A DNA stretch of 64,000 bases, taken from Streptomyces syringium (lineage in GTDB: Bacteria > Actinomycetota > Actinomycetes > Streptomycetales > Streptomycetaceae). Of this stretch, positions 48,737 to 56,881 are shown one piece after another. The number at the start of each line of letters is the position of its first letter. Position 1 is the first letter of the stretch. Position numbers and translations under genes: made by a program. Below the pieces are notes generated by a model that saw nothing but the letters and a program-made list of their open reading frames with translations, did no database searches and was not told the DNA's origin. The stretch lies in the NCBI RefSeq assembly GCF_017876625.1, contig NZ_JAGIOH010000001.1, positions 5,043,501 to 5,107,500 on the forward strand, in the 5' to 3' direction.

Positions 48737-50137
48737 GTGGACGGCCTCTTCTCCCGGCCGCACCGGGCCCGTACGACCGCCGTCGCAGGCACCTTCGTCC
48801 TCGTGGCCTTCGCCGGGCTCGCCCTCAGCACCGCCATGCCCGTCGCCGTGCAGGAACTGGGCGGGCTCTCCCTCTACGCCCTCGCGTTCGGCGGCTTCCT
48901 CGCCGCGTCCATCGTCGGCACGGTCGTCGGCGGCGGCCACGCCGACCGGCACGGCCCGGGCCCCGCCCTCTTCGCCGGGCTGCTCTGCTTCGCCACCGGC
49001 ACGCTGCTCGCCGGAACCGCCGGTGCGATGCCGCCCTTCCTGCTGGGCCGCTGCGTCCAGGGCCTCGGCGGCGGCGCCGTGACCGTCGCGCTGTACGTGG
49101 TGGTCGGCCGGGCCTACCCGGCGTCGCTGCGGCCGAGGATGTTCTCGCTGATCACCGCCTGCTGGATCCTGCCGTCCATGCTGGGCCCGCCCGTCGCGGG
49201 CGCCGTCACCGAACGGCTCTCCTGGCGCTGGGTGTTCCACGCGATCGCCGTGCTCTCCGTGGTGGCCATGGTGGTGCTGGTGCGGCCCCTGCGGAAGGTG
49301 GGACCACCCGGAGCAACGGACGACGACGCGACCGGGCGGGACGGTCAGGCCGGGCGGGTCCGGGCCGCCGTGACGGTCGCCGTCGGCGCGGGGCTGATCG
49401 GCTACGCCGGTTCGGCCGAGGGATGGCAGGCCCTGCCCCTCGCCGCGCTCGGCCTCGCACTCCTGGCCGTGAGCGTACGGACCCTCCTGCCGCCCGGCAC
49501 CCTGCGCGCCCGGCGCGGGCTCCCGTCCCTGGTGCTGCTGCGCGGGGTGGCGGCCGCCGCGTACTTCACCGTCGAGTCGTTCATCCCGCTCATGCTCGTC
49601 AACGAGCGCGACCTCTCGCCCACCGCCGCCGGGATGTCGCTGACCGGGGCCGCCCTCAGCTGGGCCGGTGCCGCCTGGCTCCAGGGCCGCCCCCGCCTGC
49701 CGGTGACGCGCGAGCGCGTCGTCCTCATCGGTGCTCTCGTCCACTTCTGCGCGGCCGCCCTCACCATCGCCGGGGTGCTGCGTGCCCTGCCCGCCGCGAC
49801 CGCCGCCGTGGGCCTGGTCGTCGCCGGGTTCGGGATGGGGCTGCTGCTGCCCGGCGTCGGCGTCCTCACCCTGGACCGCTCCGCGCCCGACCGGCAGGGC
49901 GCCAACTCGGCGGCCCTGCAACTGGCCGACAACCTGTGCAGCGTCCTGCTCGTCGGCGCCTGCGGGGCCGCGTTCAACGCCGCGCACACCCGGGCCGGGC
50001 ACGACGCGGGCGCCTTCGCCCTCGTCTTCGCGGTCGCCGCGACCGTGGCCGGGGGCGCGTGCCTGCTCGCCGGCCGGGTCACCGCCGTGACCATCTCGGA
50101 ACCCTGTGCGGAGGAGAAGGAGCATGCGCCGCTATGA
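48737..50137 (+). CDS. MFS transporter
   Basis: A 466-residue major-facilitator protein with twelve or more hydrophobic helices. The loop 2-3 motif is seen as GGGHADRHGP, and WILPSMLGPPVAGAVTERLSWRWVF is characteristic of drug:H+ antiporters. The start is GTG 48737; an upstream GTG (48728) is possible. Its last 14 bases overlap the dehydrogenase gene, so exporter and enzymes are made together. The cargo is unknown but may be a product of the two oxidoreductases. Confidence 0.85.
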   Translation: MDGLFSRPHRARTTAVAGTFVLVAFAGLALSTAMPVAVQELGGLSLYALAFGGFLAASIVGTVVGGGHADRHGPGPALFAGLLCFATGTLLAGTAGAMPPFLLGRCVQGLGGGAVTVALYVVVGRAYPASLRPRMFSLITACWILPSMLGPPVAGAVTERLSWRWVFHAIAVLSVVAMVVLVRPLRKVGPPGATDDDATGRDGQAGRVRAAVTVAVGAGLIGYAGSAEGWQALPLAALGLALLAVSVRTLLPPGTLRARRGLPSLVLLRGVAAAAYFTVESFIPLMLVNERDLSPTAAGMSLTGAALSWAGAAWLQGRPRLPVTRERVVLIGALVHFCAAALTIAGVLRALPAATAAVGLVVAGFGMGLLLPGVGVLTLDRSAPDRQGANSAALQLADNLCSVLLVGACGAAFNAAHTRAGHDAGAFALVFAVAATVAGGACLLAGRVTAVTISEPCAEEKEHAPL

Positions 50138-51125
50138 CCTGGTCGGCCGTCGGGAGATCCGGCTCGCCGACGACGTCCCCGTACCCGTCCCCGGGCCGCT
50201 GGAAGTGCTCGTCCAGGTGCGTGCCTGCACGGTCTGCAACCGCAGCGACCTCGCCTACTACCACTACTACGGGCTGCGCGACCACTGCGCCCAAGGCTGC
50301 TTCGGGCACGAGATCGCCGGCGTCGTGGAGCGCGTCGGCCCCGGCGTCACCCGGGTGCGCCCCGGGCAGCGCGTCTTCGTCCGTACGCCCCTGACCACGG
50401 GATACGCCGACTACGCCGTCGCCCGCGAGGTGAGCGTCGGCGCGCTGCCGGACGCGATCTGCTTCGAGCAGGGCGCCATCCTGCAATTGCTGCCGCTGGC
50501 CGTCCACGCCACCAGGGGCGTCACCCTCGGCGACCGGGTCGCCGTCATCGGCCAGGGGCCGGTGGGCCTCATGGCGCTCCGCATGGCCGCCGCGCGCGGG
50601 GCAGCCGCCCTGACCGCCGTCGATCTCGACGACTGGCGGCTGGAGCGGTCCCGGCGGCTGGGCGCGGACACGTGCCGACGGGTGGACGGCAGCGCGGGTG
50701 AACTGGCGGGAATCGGGGAGGGCTTCGACGTCGCCATCGACGCCGTCGGCACGCCCACGACGCTGAACGCCTGCGTCGGACTGGTCCGGCAGAACGGGCT
50801 GGTCGTCATGCTCGGCACGCACCACATCGACACGAAGGTCACCGTGGACCTGGTGACATGGGAGCGGAAGGGCCTGCGGGTGCACAGCTCCGCCGAGCCC
50901 ACGGACACCGCGCGGGCCGGCGCGATGGCCGTCGCCGAACGGCTGGCCGCCGAGCGCGCCGACGAGCTGCGCCTGGACGAGATCCTCACGCACGTCCTGC
51001 CGCTGACCGAACTGCCCCGGGCCGTCGAACTCCTCTCCGCGAGCCGCGCCTTGTACCCCGACGGCGATCCCGCCCCGTACGCCGGGCCGCCGCCGAAGGT
51101 CCTCAAGGTCGCGCTCCGCCCGTGA
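50124..51125 (+). CDS. zinc-type medium-chain dehydrogenase
   Basis: A 333-residue member of the medium-chain dehydrogenase family. CTVCNRSDLAYY holds the catalytic-zinc cysteine, GHEIAGVVERVG the GHE motif, and GQGPVGLMALRMAA the NAD(P) Rossmann loop. The four-cysteine structural zinc lobe is missing, as in sorbitol/threonine-dehydrogenase-like members. ATG at 50124 with GGAGAAGGAG upstream starts inside the MFS gene end. It is directly followed, with a GTGA overlap, by a Gfo/Idh oxidoreductase, a common pair in cyclitol and aminosugar pathways. Confidence 0.85.
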   Translation: MRRYDLVGRREIRLADDVPVPVPGPLEVLVQVRACTVCNRSDLAYYHYYGLRDHCAQGCFGHEIAGVVERVGPGVTRVRPGQRVFVRTPLTTGYADYAVAREVSVGALPDAICFEQGAILQLLPLAVHATRGVTLGDRVAVIGQGPVGLMALRMAAARGAAALTAVDLDDWRLERSRRLGADTCRRVDGSAGELAGIGEGFDVAIDAVGTPTTLNACVGLVRQNGLVVMLGTHHIDTKVTVDLVTWERKGLRVHSSAEPTDTARAGAMAVAERLAAERADELRLDEILTHVLPLTELPRAVELLSASRALYPDGDPAPYAGPPPKVLKVALRP

Positions 51126-52003
51126 GGTGGGCCGTCGCCGGGTACGGGGACGTGGTGACGCGCCGCGTCCTGCCCGCGCTCGGCGAGTCGGGCGAGGAGG
51201 TGGCGTACGTCTGGGGGCGCGACGCCGGGCGGGCGGCCCGTACGGCCGCCGCCCAGGGCGCCGCGGCCGGTGGTGACGACACCGGCCGGCTCTTCGCGGG
51301 CGTCGACGCGGTGTACGTGGCGACGCCCGTCGTCGCGCACGTACCGCTGGCGGCGCGGGCGCTCGGAGCGGGCTGCCACGTCCTGGTCGAGAAGCCCCTC
51401 GCCGGTGCGCTGGGCGGTGGCGCGGCGCTGGCTGAGCGGGCGCGCGCGGCGCGGCGGTGCGCGGGGGTGGCGTACTACCGGCGGCTGGGACCGGCGGCCC
51501 GGTGGCTGGCGTCGGCCCTGCGGGACGGCGCCTCGCGCCTATGGCTCGACTTCCGTGCCCCCTTCGACCCGGGGCCGGAGCACCCCATGCGCTGGCGCAC
51601 CGACCCGGCCGTCGCCGGGGGCGGAGTCCTCGCGGACGCGGGCAGCCACCGGCTGGACCTGCTGCTCGGGGCGCTGGGGCGCCCGTCGCACGTCGAGAGC
51701 CGGGTGGACCGCCGGTTCCCGGACGGGTGCGAGCGACGGGCCCGGCTGACGCTCGAGTGGGCGTCGGGAGTGACGGCCGAGTGCTGCTTCGCCTGGGCGG
51801 AGGGGCCGGTACGGGACCGCTTCGAGGCCCGGGCCGCCGGGCGTTCGTACGTGCTCGACCCGCTGGACGCCGATGCGGTGCCCAACCCGCACCTCCCGCT
51901 GATCGCCGACTTCGTCGCGGCGGCGGGGGAGGGGCGGGCCCCGGTCTGCCCACTGGCGGAGGCGGCCCTGGTGGACGAGGTCATCGCGGCCGCGCTGGCG
52001 TGA
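51122..52003 (+). CDS. Gfo/Idh/MocA-family oxidoreductase
   Basis: A 293-residue NAD(P)-dependent sugar or cyclitol dehydrogenase-like protein. It begins WAVAGYGDVVTRRVLPAL (Rossmann loop) and has the family-typical LVEKPLAG with the catalytic lysine. DAGSHRLDLLL fits the usual GxHxxD substrate-binding motif. GTG at 51122 overlaps the dehydrogenase stop. It is slightly shorter than typical members (about 330), lacking part of the C-terminal sheet. The operon of exporter plus two dehydrogenases has no visible further partners. Confidence 0.8.
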   Translation: MRWAVAGYGDVVTRRVLPALGESGEEVAYVWGRDAGRAARTAAAQGAAAGGDDTGRLFAGVDAVYVATPVVAHVPLAARALGAGCHVLVEKPLAGALGGGAALAERARAARRCAGVAYYRRLGPAARWLASALRDGASRLWLDFRAPFDPGPEHPMRWRTDPAVAGGGVLADAGSHRLDLLLGALGRPSHVESRVDRRFPDGCERRARLTLEWASGVTAECCFAWAEGPVRDRFEARAAGRSYVLDPLDADAVPNPHLPLIADFVAAAGEGRAPVCPLAEAALVDEVIAAALA

Positions 52004-52188
52004 TCGACAGGCGCGGCCCCAACTCGCGGTCCACGACCAGGGCTTTCGGTGGAACCCCTGGTGAGGCGATCGCCCGCGGAGTCGACGCCCGGCCGGCGGA
52101 GACCGGAGAGGCTGGTTCCCGCGACCACCACCACGATCAGCGAACTCAAGCCGGCCGGGGCCCCCTCCGCACCGAGCGGCCCGTCCCG

Positions 52189-52469
52189 AGATGGGCGAAC
52201 CTCACCGCCCACGCGATCCCTCTCCTCCTGCTGCCCCAGTGCCTGTGGCGGCTGCCGTTCGCCTTCCACTCCGAAATGGGGCTGAACGTCGAGGGGGAGA
52301 TGCCGTCGTCGCCGTGGGTGTCCATTCCCTACGTCTTCGGGCTCAGCGTGCTCACGGAAGGGGGCTGCTGGCGAAGGTGTGCATCACCCCGGGGATGCTG
52401 TGGGGCCCGCTGGTCCTGGTGCCGACCTACGCCTACTACGTACGCCGCTGTCGCCCCAACGGTTCATGA
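52189..52469 (+). pseudogene. remnant of a membrane-protein gene
   Basis: In one frame 52189-52365 reads RWANLTAHAIPLLLLPQC then LWRLPFAF and IPYVFGLSVLTEGG, a good start of a multi-pass membrane protein. From about 52365 the sense moves to the next frame (LLAKVCITPGMLWGPLVLVP, then TYAYYVRRC), which looks like the last helix of the same protein. The middle is missing and the frame shifted at the join. I know this arrangement from small unnamed Streptomyces membrane proteins; an internal deletion explains it best. Confidence 0.6.
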
Positions 52470-53077
52470 CCCGCGGTTTCCACTGCCCCCTCCATGGGCG
52501 GCGCCCCCGATCAGGTCAAGTCGCTGACCAGATAGGCGAGTTCGGCCTGTCGTCCAGGTGTTCAAGTGGAGTGGTCGATATCAAGTCACCTTGATCAAGC
52601 CGGAGTTGGCCGGAACGCGGGGGGAGTCGGCGGCGCGTATCCGTCATGCCGTCGCCGCATCGGCCGGTCGCCCTCCGTGACGTTCCCAGGTCGACAGGGA
52701 AGGGGAGTCCCGGATACCGCTACCCGGTCACCGCCTACCGGACGGTAGGCGGTGACCGCATGGGTGTTTTCAGGCCCGTGCCCGCCGTTGCCTTTCCTTT
52801 GCTCAACCGTGGACGCAAGGACGTTCGCATGAAACTGTCCCTACGTAATCCGCAAGGAGGCCCCGCAAGGGGGTCGCGGTAAAACGGGGGCGATTATTGT
52901 GCGTGCGGCAACGGAATAATTCCGCGTCACCCCCCATTTCTTCCCGGCCGGTGCCCATCTGTCATCGAACAGGCTCGGCCACCCTTTTGCGGACTCGTGC
53001 TGCCGCTTTTCGTTCCGGCTCTTGCCATGAATTCCGCGCTTCATCCCGCATGGGGCGCAGTAACCAAGGAGAAAACA
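52470..53077 (+). other. gene-free region upstream of the SDP-like operon
   Basis: Short frames here have no ribosome-binding site or typical codon use. It contains a perfect 16-base-pair inverted repeat (CGGTCACCGCCTACCG, 52725-52740, against 52743-52758) and a perfect 13-base palindrome CGGAAT-A-ATTCCG (52912-52924) that could be an operator, next to an AT-rich GATTATTGTGCG that could carry a -10 box. Confidence 0.4.
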
Positions 53078-53419
53078 ATGAAGAAGGTCATCGCAGCAGT
53101 AGGTGTGGCTCTCGGCGGCGTCGCCCTCGTCCTGACCAGCCAGGGGTCGGCGCAGGCCTCGGCCACCCCCGTGGCGCCCGTCGAGACCGCGACTGCCCAG
53201 GACTCGGGCAAGGGTCCTGAGGCGATCGGGGGCCTGGCCAAGCTCGCCGGCAAGGCCGGTAAGGCTGTCGGCAAGGCCGCCCAGAAGGGTTACGTCCACG
53301 CCAAGGCGGCTTGCCCGTCGGTTGCCAACGCGGCCCTGGAGGCGGCGGGCAACGTCGGCACCGTCCGCTCGGCCAACGTCCCCGACGCGGCCTCCGTCGA
53401 GACGGTTTTCGACAAGTGA
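53078..53419 (+). CDS. secreted peptide precursor (candidate SdpC-like toxin)
   Basis: A 113-residue protein with a clear signal peptide (MKKVIAAVGVALGGVALVL, cleavage expected after ASA at residue 29). The mature part contains a Gly/Ala/Lys-rich stretch (GGLAKLAGKAGKAVGKAAQK) that would be a cationic amphipathic helix, then one cysteine in KAACPSVANAAL. AAGGAG lies six bases before ATG. The next two genes overlap in GTGA steps and resemble SdpA and SdpB, the factors that mature the B. subtilis SDP peptide toxin. So I propose this encodes the precursor. B. subtilis SDP is more hydrophobic and has two cysteines, so this is at best a divergent relative. Confidence 0.65.
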   Translation: MKKVIAAVGVALGGVALVLTSQGSAQASATPVAPVETATAQDSGKGPEAIGGLAKLAGKAGKAVGKAAQKGYVHAKAACPSVANAALEAAGNVGTVRSANVPDAASVETVFDK

Positions 53420-54054
53420 GGGATCACCTTGTAGCCAGGAGGGTGGCGCTGCTCGTCGGCGCCGCCCTTCTGGGCCTTCATTTCCTTGCGGCCGCCTTCT
53501 CCCAGATGCCGCTCAATCCGGTGAAGCTGCGGAACTTCGAGACGATCAGCGGCTATCTCGATCCCTATTTCACTCAGAATTGGATGCTTTTCGCCCCGGA
53601 TCCGCTGGCCGACAACCGTGGCATCCTGGCCCGGGCCAAGTGCGCGGACGGTTCCACCACCGAGTACTACGACGTGACGACGAAATACGTCGAGCAGGCC
53701 CAGAACAGTCGTTTCTTCCCGTCCCGCATGTCGCGACTGGTCACCGGCAACGTTCAGCTGATCAACGGCGGTGACCCGGTATTGACCAGGCTGCGCGAGG
53801 CCGAGAAGGAAAAGAAGAAGAAGGAACTTCCGCTCATGCCCTTCGAGAAGACCTCGCAGGAGGAAGCCATCCGGTTCCTGTCCAGGTATTCCCTGACGCA
53901 GATGCCCGGTGTCTGCGGCGGGAAGCCGGACCAGGTCCAGGTGCGGGTGTACGTCCAAGAGCTGCCGCCCTGGTCCAAGCGGAGGGACCCGAAGGCGGAG
54001 GACAAGGTCAGCGTCCAGGACCTGAAGTGGCTGAAGGCGGGGGCGCTGCTGTGA
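53416..54054 (+). CDS. DUF5819/SdpA-like protein
   Basis: A 212-residue protein with one N-terminal membrane segment (VALLVGAALLGLHFLAAAF) and an outside domain. The stretch YFTQNWMLFAPDPLADNRGI, with its NW-x-x-F-x-P-x-P motif, is the hallmark of DUF5819 and recalls the QGWAFF-type segment of SdpA. SdpA works with SdpB in making active SDP toxin in Bacillus. The start is GTG 53416 overlapping the precursor stop; the next gene overlaps its stop in the same way. Confidence 0.75.
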   Translation: MRDHLVARRVALLVGAALLGLHFLAAAFSQMPLNPVKLRNFETISGYLDPYFTQNWMLFAPDPLADNRGILARAKCADGSTTEYYDVTTKYVEQAQNSRFFPSRMSRLVTGNVQLINGGDPVLTRLREAEKEKKKKELPLMPFEKTSQEEAIRFLSRYSLTQMPGVCGGKPDQVQVRVYVQELPPWSKRRDPKAEDKVSVQDLKWLKAGALL

Positions 54055-55187
54055 ACGCTGCCGCGAGGAAGTTCGTCGATGCCGTGGACGGTGCGGCCGG
54101 CCGTCACATCAGCGTGCTCGGTGTCAGCGGTACCCGGCTCCTCCTGGGGTTCGTGGGCTTCATGTATTACGCGAGCCAGTACGGTGACCGCAGGTATCTG
54201 TTCGGCCCCGACGGGGTCTTCCCCTGGGGCGAGTTCACGAGCAAGGTCCAGGAGGCCGGAACGTTCAGCCTCTATACGGTCAGCAGCTCCGGTGTGTGGT
54301 TCGAGCTCGTCTTCCACGCGGGAATGCTGGCCGCCCTCGCGGTCACCCTCGGGCTGGGAGGCCGGCTGGGCCTGGCCGTCCACTGGGTCTTCCTGTGGTC
54401 GATCTACCAGCGCCAGCCCGTTCTCCTGGACGGCGGGGACAACCTGGCCTACCTGGTGATCCCCATGCTTCTGCTGACCCGCTGCTACGACCGGTTCGCC
54501 CTTTCCGGCGGTCTCGCCAAGAAGCTCGCCCCGCGCGTTCCGTCGGTGCTGCGGTCGTTGTCGGCGCCCCTGCACAACCTGGGCGTCGTCGCCATCGCCA
54601 TGCAGATCTGCCTGGTGTACGTGGTCAGCGGACTGTACAAGGTGCAGGGGAAGATGTGGCAGGACGGAACCGCCCTGTTCTATGTCCTCCGGGTCTCCGA
54701 ATTCAGCCTCCCCGGAGTGTCCAACCTGGTCTACGAGAACGACCTGTTGGTGTTCCTGGGGACGTACTCCACCACGATCTTCCTGGTGTACTTCCCGCTG
54801 GGCGTCCTCGTGCCCCAGCTGCGGCCTTGGGCCGCCATGGCATCGATCGGCTTCCACGTCTCCATCGGTGTGCTGATGGGGCTGACGGGCTTCGCCCTGA
54901 CCATGGTGGCCTGCGACCTGATCTTCTTGAGCGGTGCGCTCGGTGTCGCCATGACCAAAACCGCGGCGTTGCTCCGTCGGCTCCAGTCGTCCGGCGGGCC
55001 GGGTCGATCGGGTCGATCGGGGCGACTGGGCCGGCCGGGCCGAGGACGGCCGGAAAAGCTTCCCGGCGGGGCAAATGCCGCCGTGAGCACGGAGAATGCT
55101 CCCGAGCCCGCCGACCGGCTCTCTACGGCATCGACCGCACCTACGGCGCCGACGGGCGAGGTCGCCGCCGCCGAGCCGTCACGGTAG
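54051..55187 (+). CDS. HTTM-domain (SdpB-like) membrane protein
   Basis: A 378-residue protein with about eight membrane segments up to residue 300 and a Gly/Arg/Pro/Ala-rich cytoplasmic tail. GTRLLLGFVGFMYYASQYGDRRYLFGPDGVFPW, read in parts, is the HTTM opening, and WFELVFHAGMLAALAVTLGLGGR the second landmark. HTTM proteins are relatives of vitamin-K-dependent carboxylase, and SdpB belongs to this fold. It is the third gene of the overlapping set, so peptide maturation is the natural role. GTG at 54051. Confidence 0.8.
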   Translation: MNAAARKFVDAVDGAAGRHISVLGVSGTRLLLGFVGFMYYASQYGDRRYLFGPDGVFPWGEFTSKVQEAGTFSLYTVSSSGVWFELVFHAGMLAALAVTLGLGGRLGLAVHWVFLWSIYQRQPVLLDGGDNLAYLVIPMLLLTRCYDRFALSGGLAKKLAPRVPSVLRSLSAPLHNLGVVAIAMQICLVYVVSGLYKVQGKMWQDGTALFYVLRVSEFSLPGVSNLVYENDLLVFLGTYSTTIFLVYFPLGVLVPQLRPWAAMASIGFHVSIGVLMGLTGFALTMVACDLIFLSGALGVAMTKTAALLRRLQSSGGPGRSGRSGRLGRPGRGRPEKLPGGANAAVSTENAPEPADRLSTASTAPTAPTGEVAAAEPSR

Positions 55188-55226
55188 AGGTGTGACGGCA
55201 CACCGTTCCCGAAAGGACGTCCGACC

Positions 55227-56057
55227 TTGTTCCGCACGCCGATGTGTGTCCTCAGCAGCGCCGGCCCCCCACGTGCCGTCCACGGTCACGATCCGGACCG
55301 CTTCGTCCAGATCGGCTCCCTCACCAAAGTCCTCACCGGCACCGCGCTGATGCGCATGTCCCATGCCGGAGTGCTCGACGCGGGCGACCCGTTGGAGCGC
55401 TGGCTCGATGTCCCCCCGGGCACGGGCATCACCCTGCGGCACCTGGCGGACCACACCTCCGGTCTGCCCGCGCAACCCACCGGGCTGCCCCGCAAGGACC
55501 CCTATCTGTCCTTCGACGACGCCGCCCTCCACGCACATCTGCGACGCCTCGATCAGCTCACCACCACCCCCGTCGGGCAGGCGGAGGAATACTCCAACCT
55601 CGGATACGCGGTACTCGGCGCGGCGCTGTCGGCCGCCGCGCGGAAACCCTGTGCCGAGCTGATCCAGGAGTACGTCCTCGGCCCCCTCAACGTCCAGGAC
55701 GTCACGGTCGATCCGCCCGCGGGGAGGCGTCTGCACGCCACCGGACTCCTCGGGCGGCAGCGGCGGCCGTGGACCGTGGACACGGCGATCATGCCTGCCG
55801 GGGGGATGTGGGCCACCCCCCGTGCCGCCGCCGAGGTGGTCAGAAAACTGGTCGTCGACCGCGAGCTCGGCCCGCCGGCGCCCTCCTGGCAGACCACCGG
55901 CCGGCTCGTCTGGCACAACGGCGCGACCGAGGGCGCCTCGGTCTTCACCGGTGTGCTGCCCGACGGCAGGTGGCTGCTGCTCCACCGGCTCGGCGGCTCC
56001 CCGGACCGGACGGACAAGCTGGGGGCCCAGATGCTCGCGCAGCTCCCACGGGACTGA
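55227..56057 (+). CDS. serine beta-lactamase-fold hydrolase
   Basis: A 276-residue protein of the class C beta-lactamase/penicillin-binding fold. SLTK (SxxK nucleophile, residue about 31), YSNLGY (YxN) and HNGATEG (third motif HxG) are in order. It has no signal peptide and is short, lacking the usual first 40-60 residues, so it may act in the cytosol as an esterase or peptidase. The start is TTG 55227 with AAAGGA nine bases upstream. It is only 39 bases after the HTTM gene and could be part of that operon. Confidence 0.75.
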   Translation: MFRTPMCVLSSAGPPRAVHGHDPDRFVQIGSLTKVLTGTALMRMSHAGVLDAGDPLERWLDVPPGTGITLRHLADHTSGLPAQPTGLPRKDPYLSFDDAALHAHLRRLDQLTTTPVGQAEEYSNLGYAVLGAALSAAARKPCAELIQEYVLGPLNVQDVTVDPPAGRRLHATGLLGRQRRPWTVDTAIMPAGGMWATPRAAAEVVRKLVVDRELGPPAPSWQTTGRLVWHNGATEGASVFTGVLPDGRWLLLHRLGGSPDRTDKLGAQMLAQLPRD

Positions 56058-56071
56058 ACCAGTGTGGGTCC

Positions 56072-56881
56072 CTACGTACGTGAGCGGTACGAGCGCATGG
56101 CCAGCGGTATGAAGACCGCCGAGATGCCCGCCGCCCACAGCAGGGACCACAGCACCGGCTCGGCCACCTCGCCACCGAGCAGCAGACCGCGGAAGGCGTC
56201 GGACAGATGGGTCACCGGGTTCACGTTCACCCACGCCTGCAACCATCCCGGCATGGTGTCGACGCGGACGAACGCGCTGCTGGTGAAGGTGAGCGGGAAG
56301 ATCAGCACGAACGCGAAGACCTGCACCTTCTCGACGTCGCCCGCCAGCATGCCGATCAGCACCGCGGTCCACGCCACCGCCGCGGCGAAGATCATCAACA
56401 TCAGCGTGGCGCCCAGGAATCCGCCGAGGCCGCCGGTGATCCGGAACCCCAGCGCGGCGCCCAGCCCGATCATCAGCAGCATCGCCCAGAGCTGCTTGGC
56501 GAGGTCCGCCGCGATCCGGCCGAACAGGGGCGCCGAGCGGGCTATCGGAAGGCTGCGCAGCCGGTCGAAGACGCCCTTCGTGAGGTCCGTGTTCAGCGAC
56601 ATCGCGGTGTACATGCTCATGAAGAGCGTGTTCTGGACGATGATCCCCGAGAGGGCGTACTGGAGGTACGCCTTCGGCGTCCCGGCCATCTGCCCGCCGA
56701 AGACGTACGTGAAGAGGAAGACGAACATGATCGGCGTGACGCTGTAGTCGACGAGCTCCAGCGGATTGTGCTTGACGGACACCAGGCTGCGCCACGCCAT
56801 CGTGCCGGTCTGCCGGAGCGCGGCCAGCGGCCGTACGTTGCCCTTCTTGCCCACGGGGGCGGTGACGGTCGCGGCGGTCAT
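56072..56881 (-). CDS. DrrB-type ABC-2 permease
   Basis: A 269-residue ABC-2 permease with six membrane segments. The N-terminal cytoplasmic stretch and LELVDYSVTPIMFVFLFTYVFGG match the DrrB daunorubicin-exporter family; WVNVNPVTHLSDAFRGLLLGG is the conserved signature near the C-terminus. It pairs with the overlapping ATPase gene. Substrate unknown. It converges with the serine-hydrolase gene, 14 bases apart. Confidence 0.87.
   Translation of the reverse strand: MTAATVTAPVGKKGNVRPLAALRQTGTMAWRSLVSVKHNPLELVDYSVTPIMFVFLFTYVFGGQMAGTPKAYLQYALSGIIVQNTLFMSMYTAMSLNTDLTKGVFDRLRSLPIARSAPLFGRIAADLAKQLWAMLLMIGLGAALGFRITGGLGGFLGATLMLMIFAAAVAWTAVLIGMLAGDVEKVQVFAFVLIFPLTFTSSAFVRVDTMPGWLQAWVNVNPVTHLSDAFRGLLLGGEVAEPVLWSLLWAAGISAVFIPLAMRSYRSRT

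Noticed and set aside
48500..50125. Extended start of the NagZ-like frame
   Set aside because: The region is antisense to the MFS gene; the true start is ATG 48499.
52646..52882. 78-codon frame before the SDP-like operon
   Set aside because: Runs through the perfect inverted repeat and lacks a start signal.
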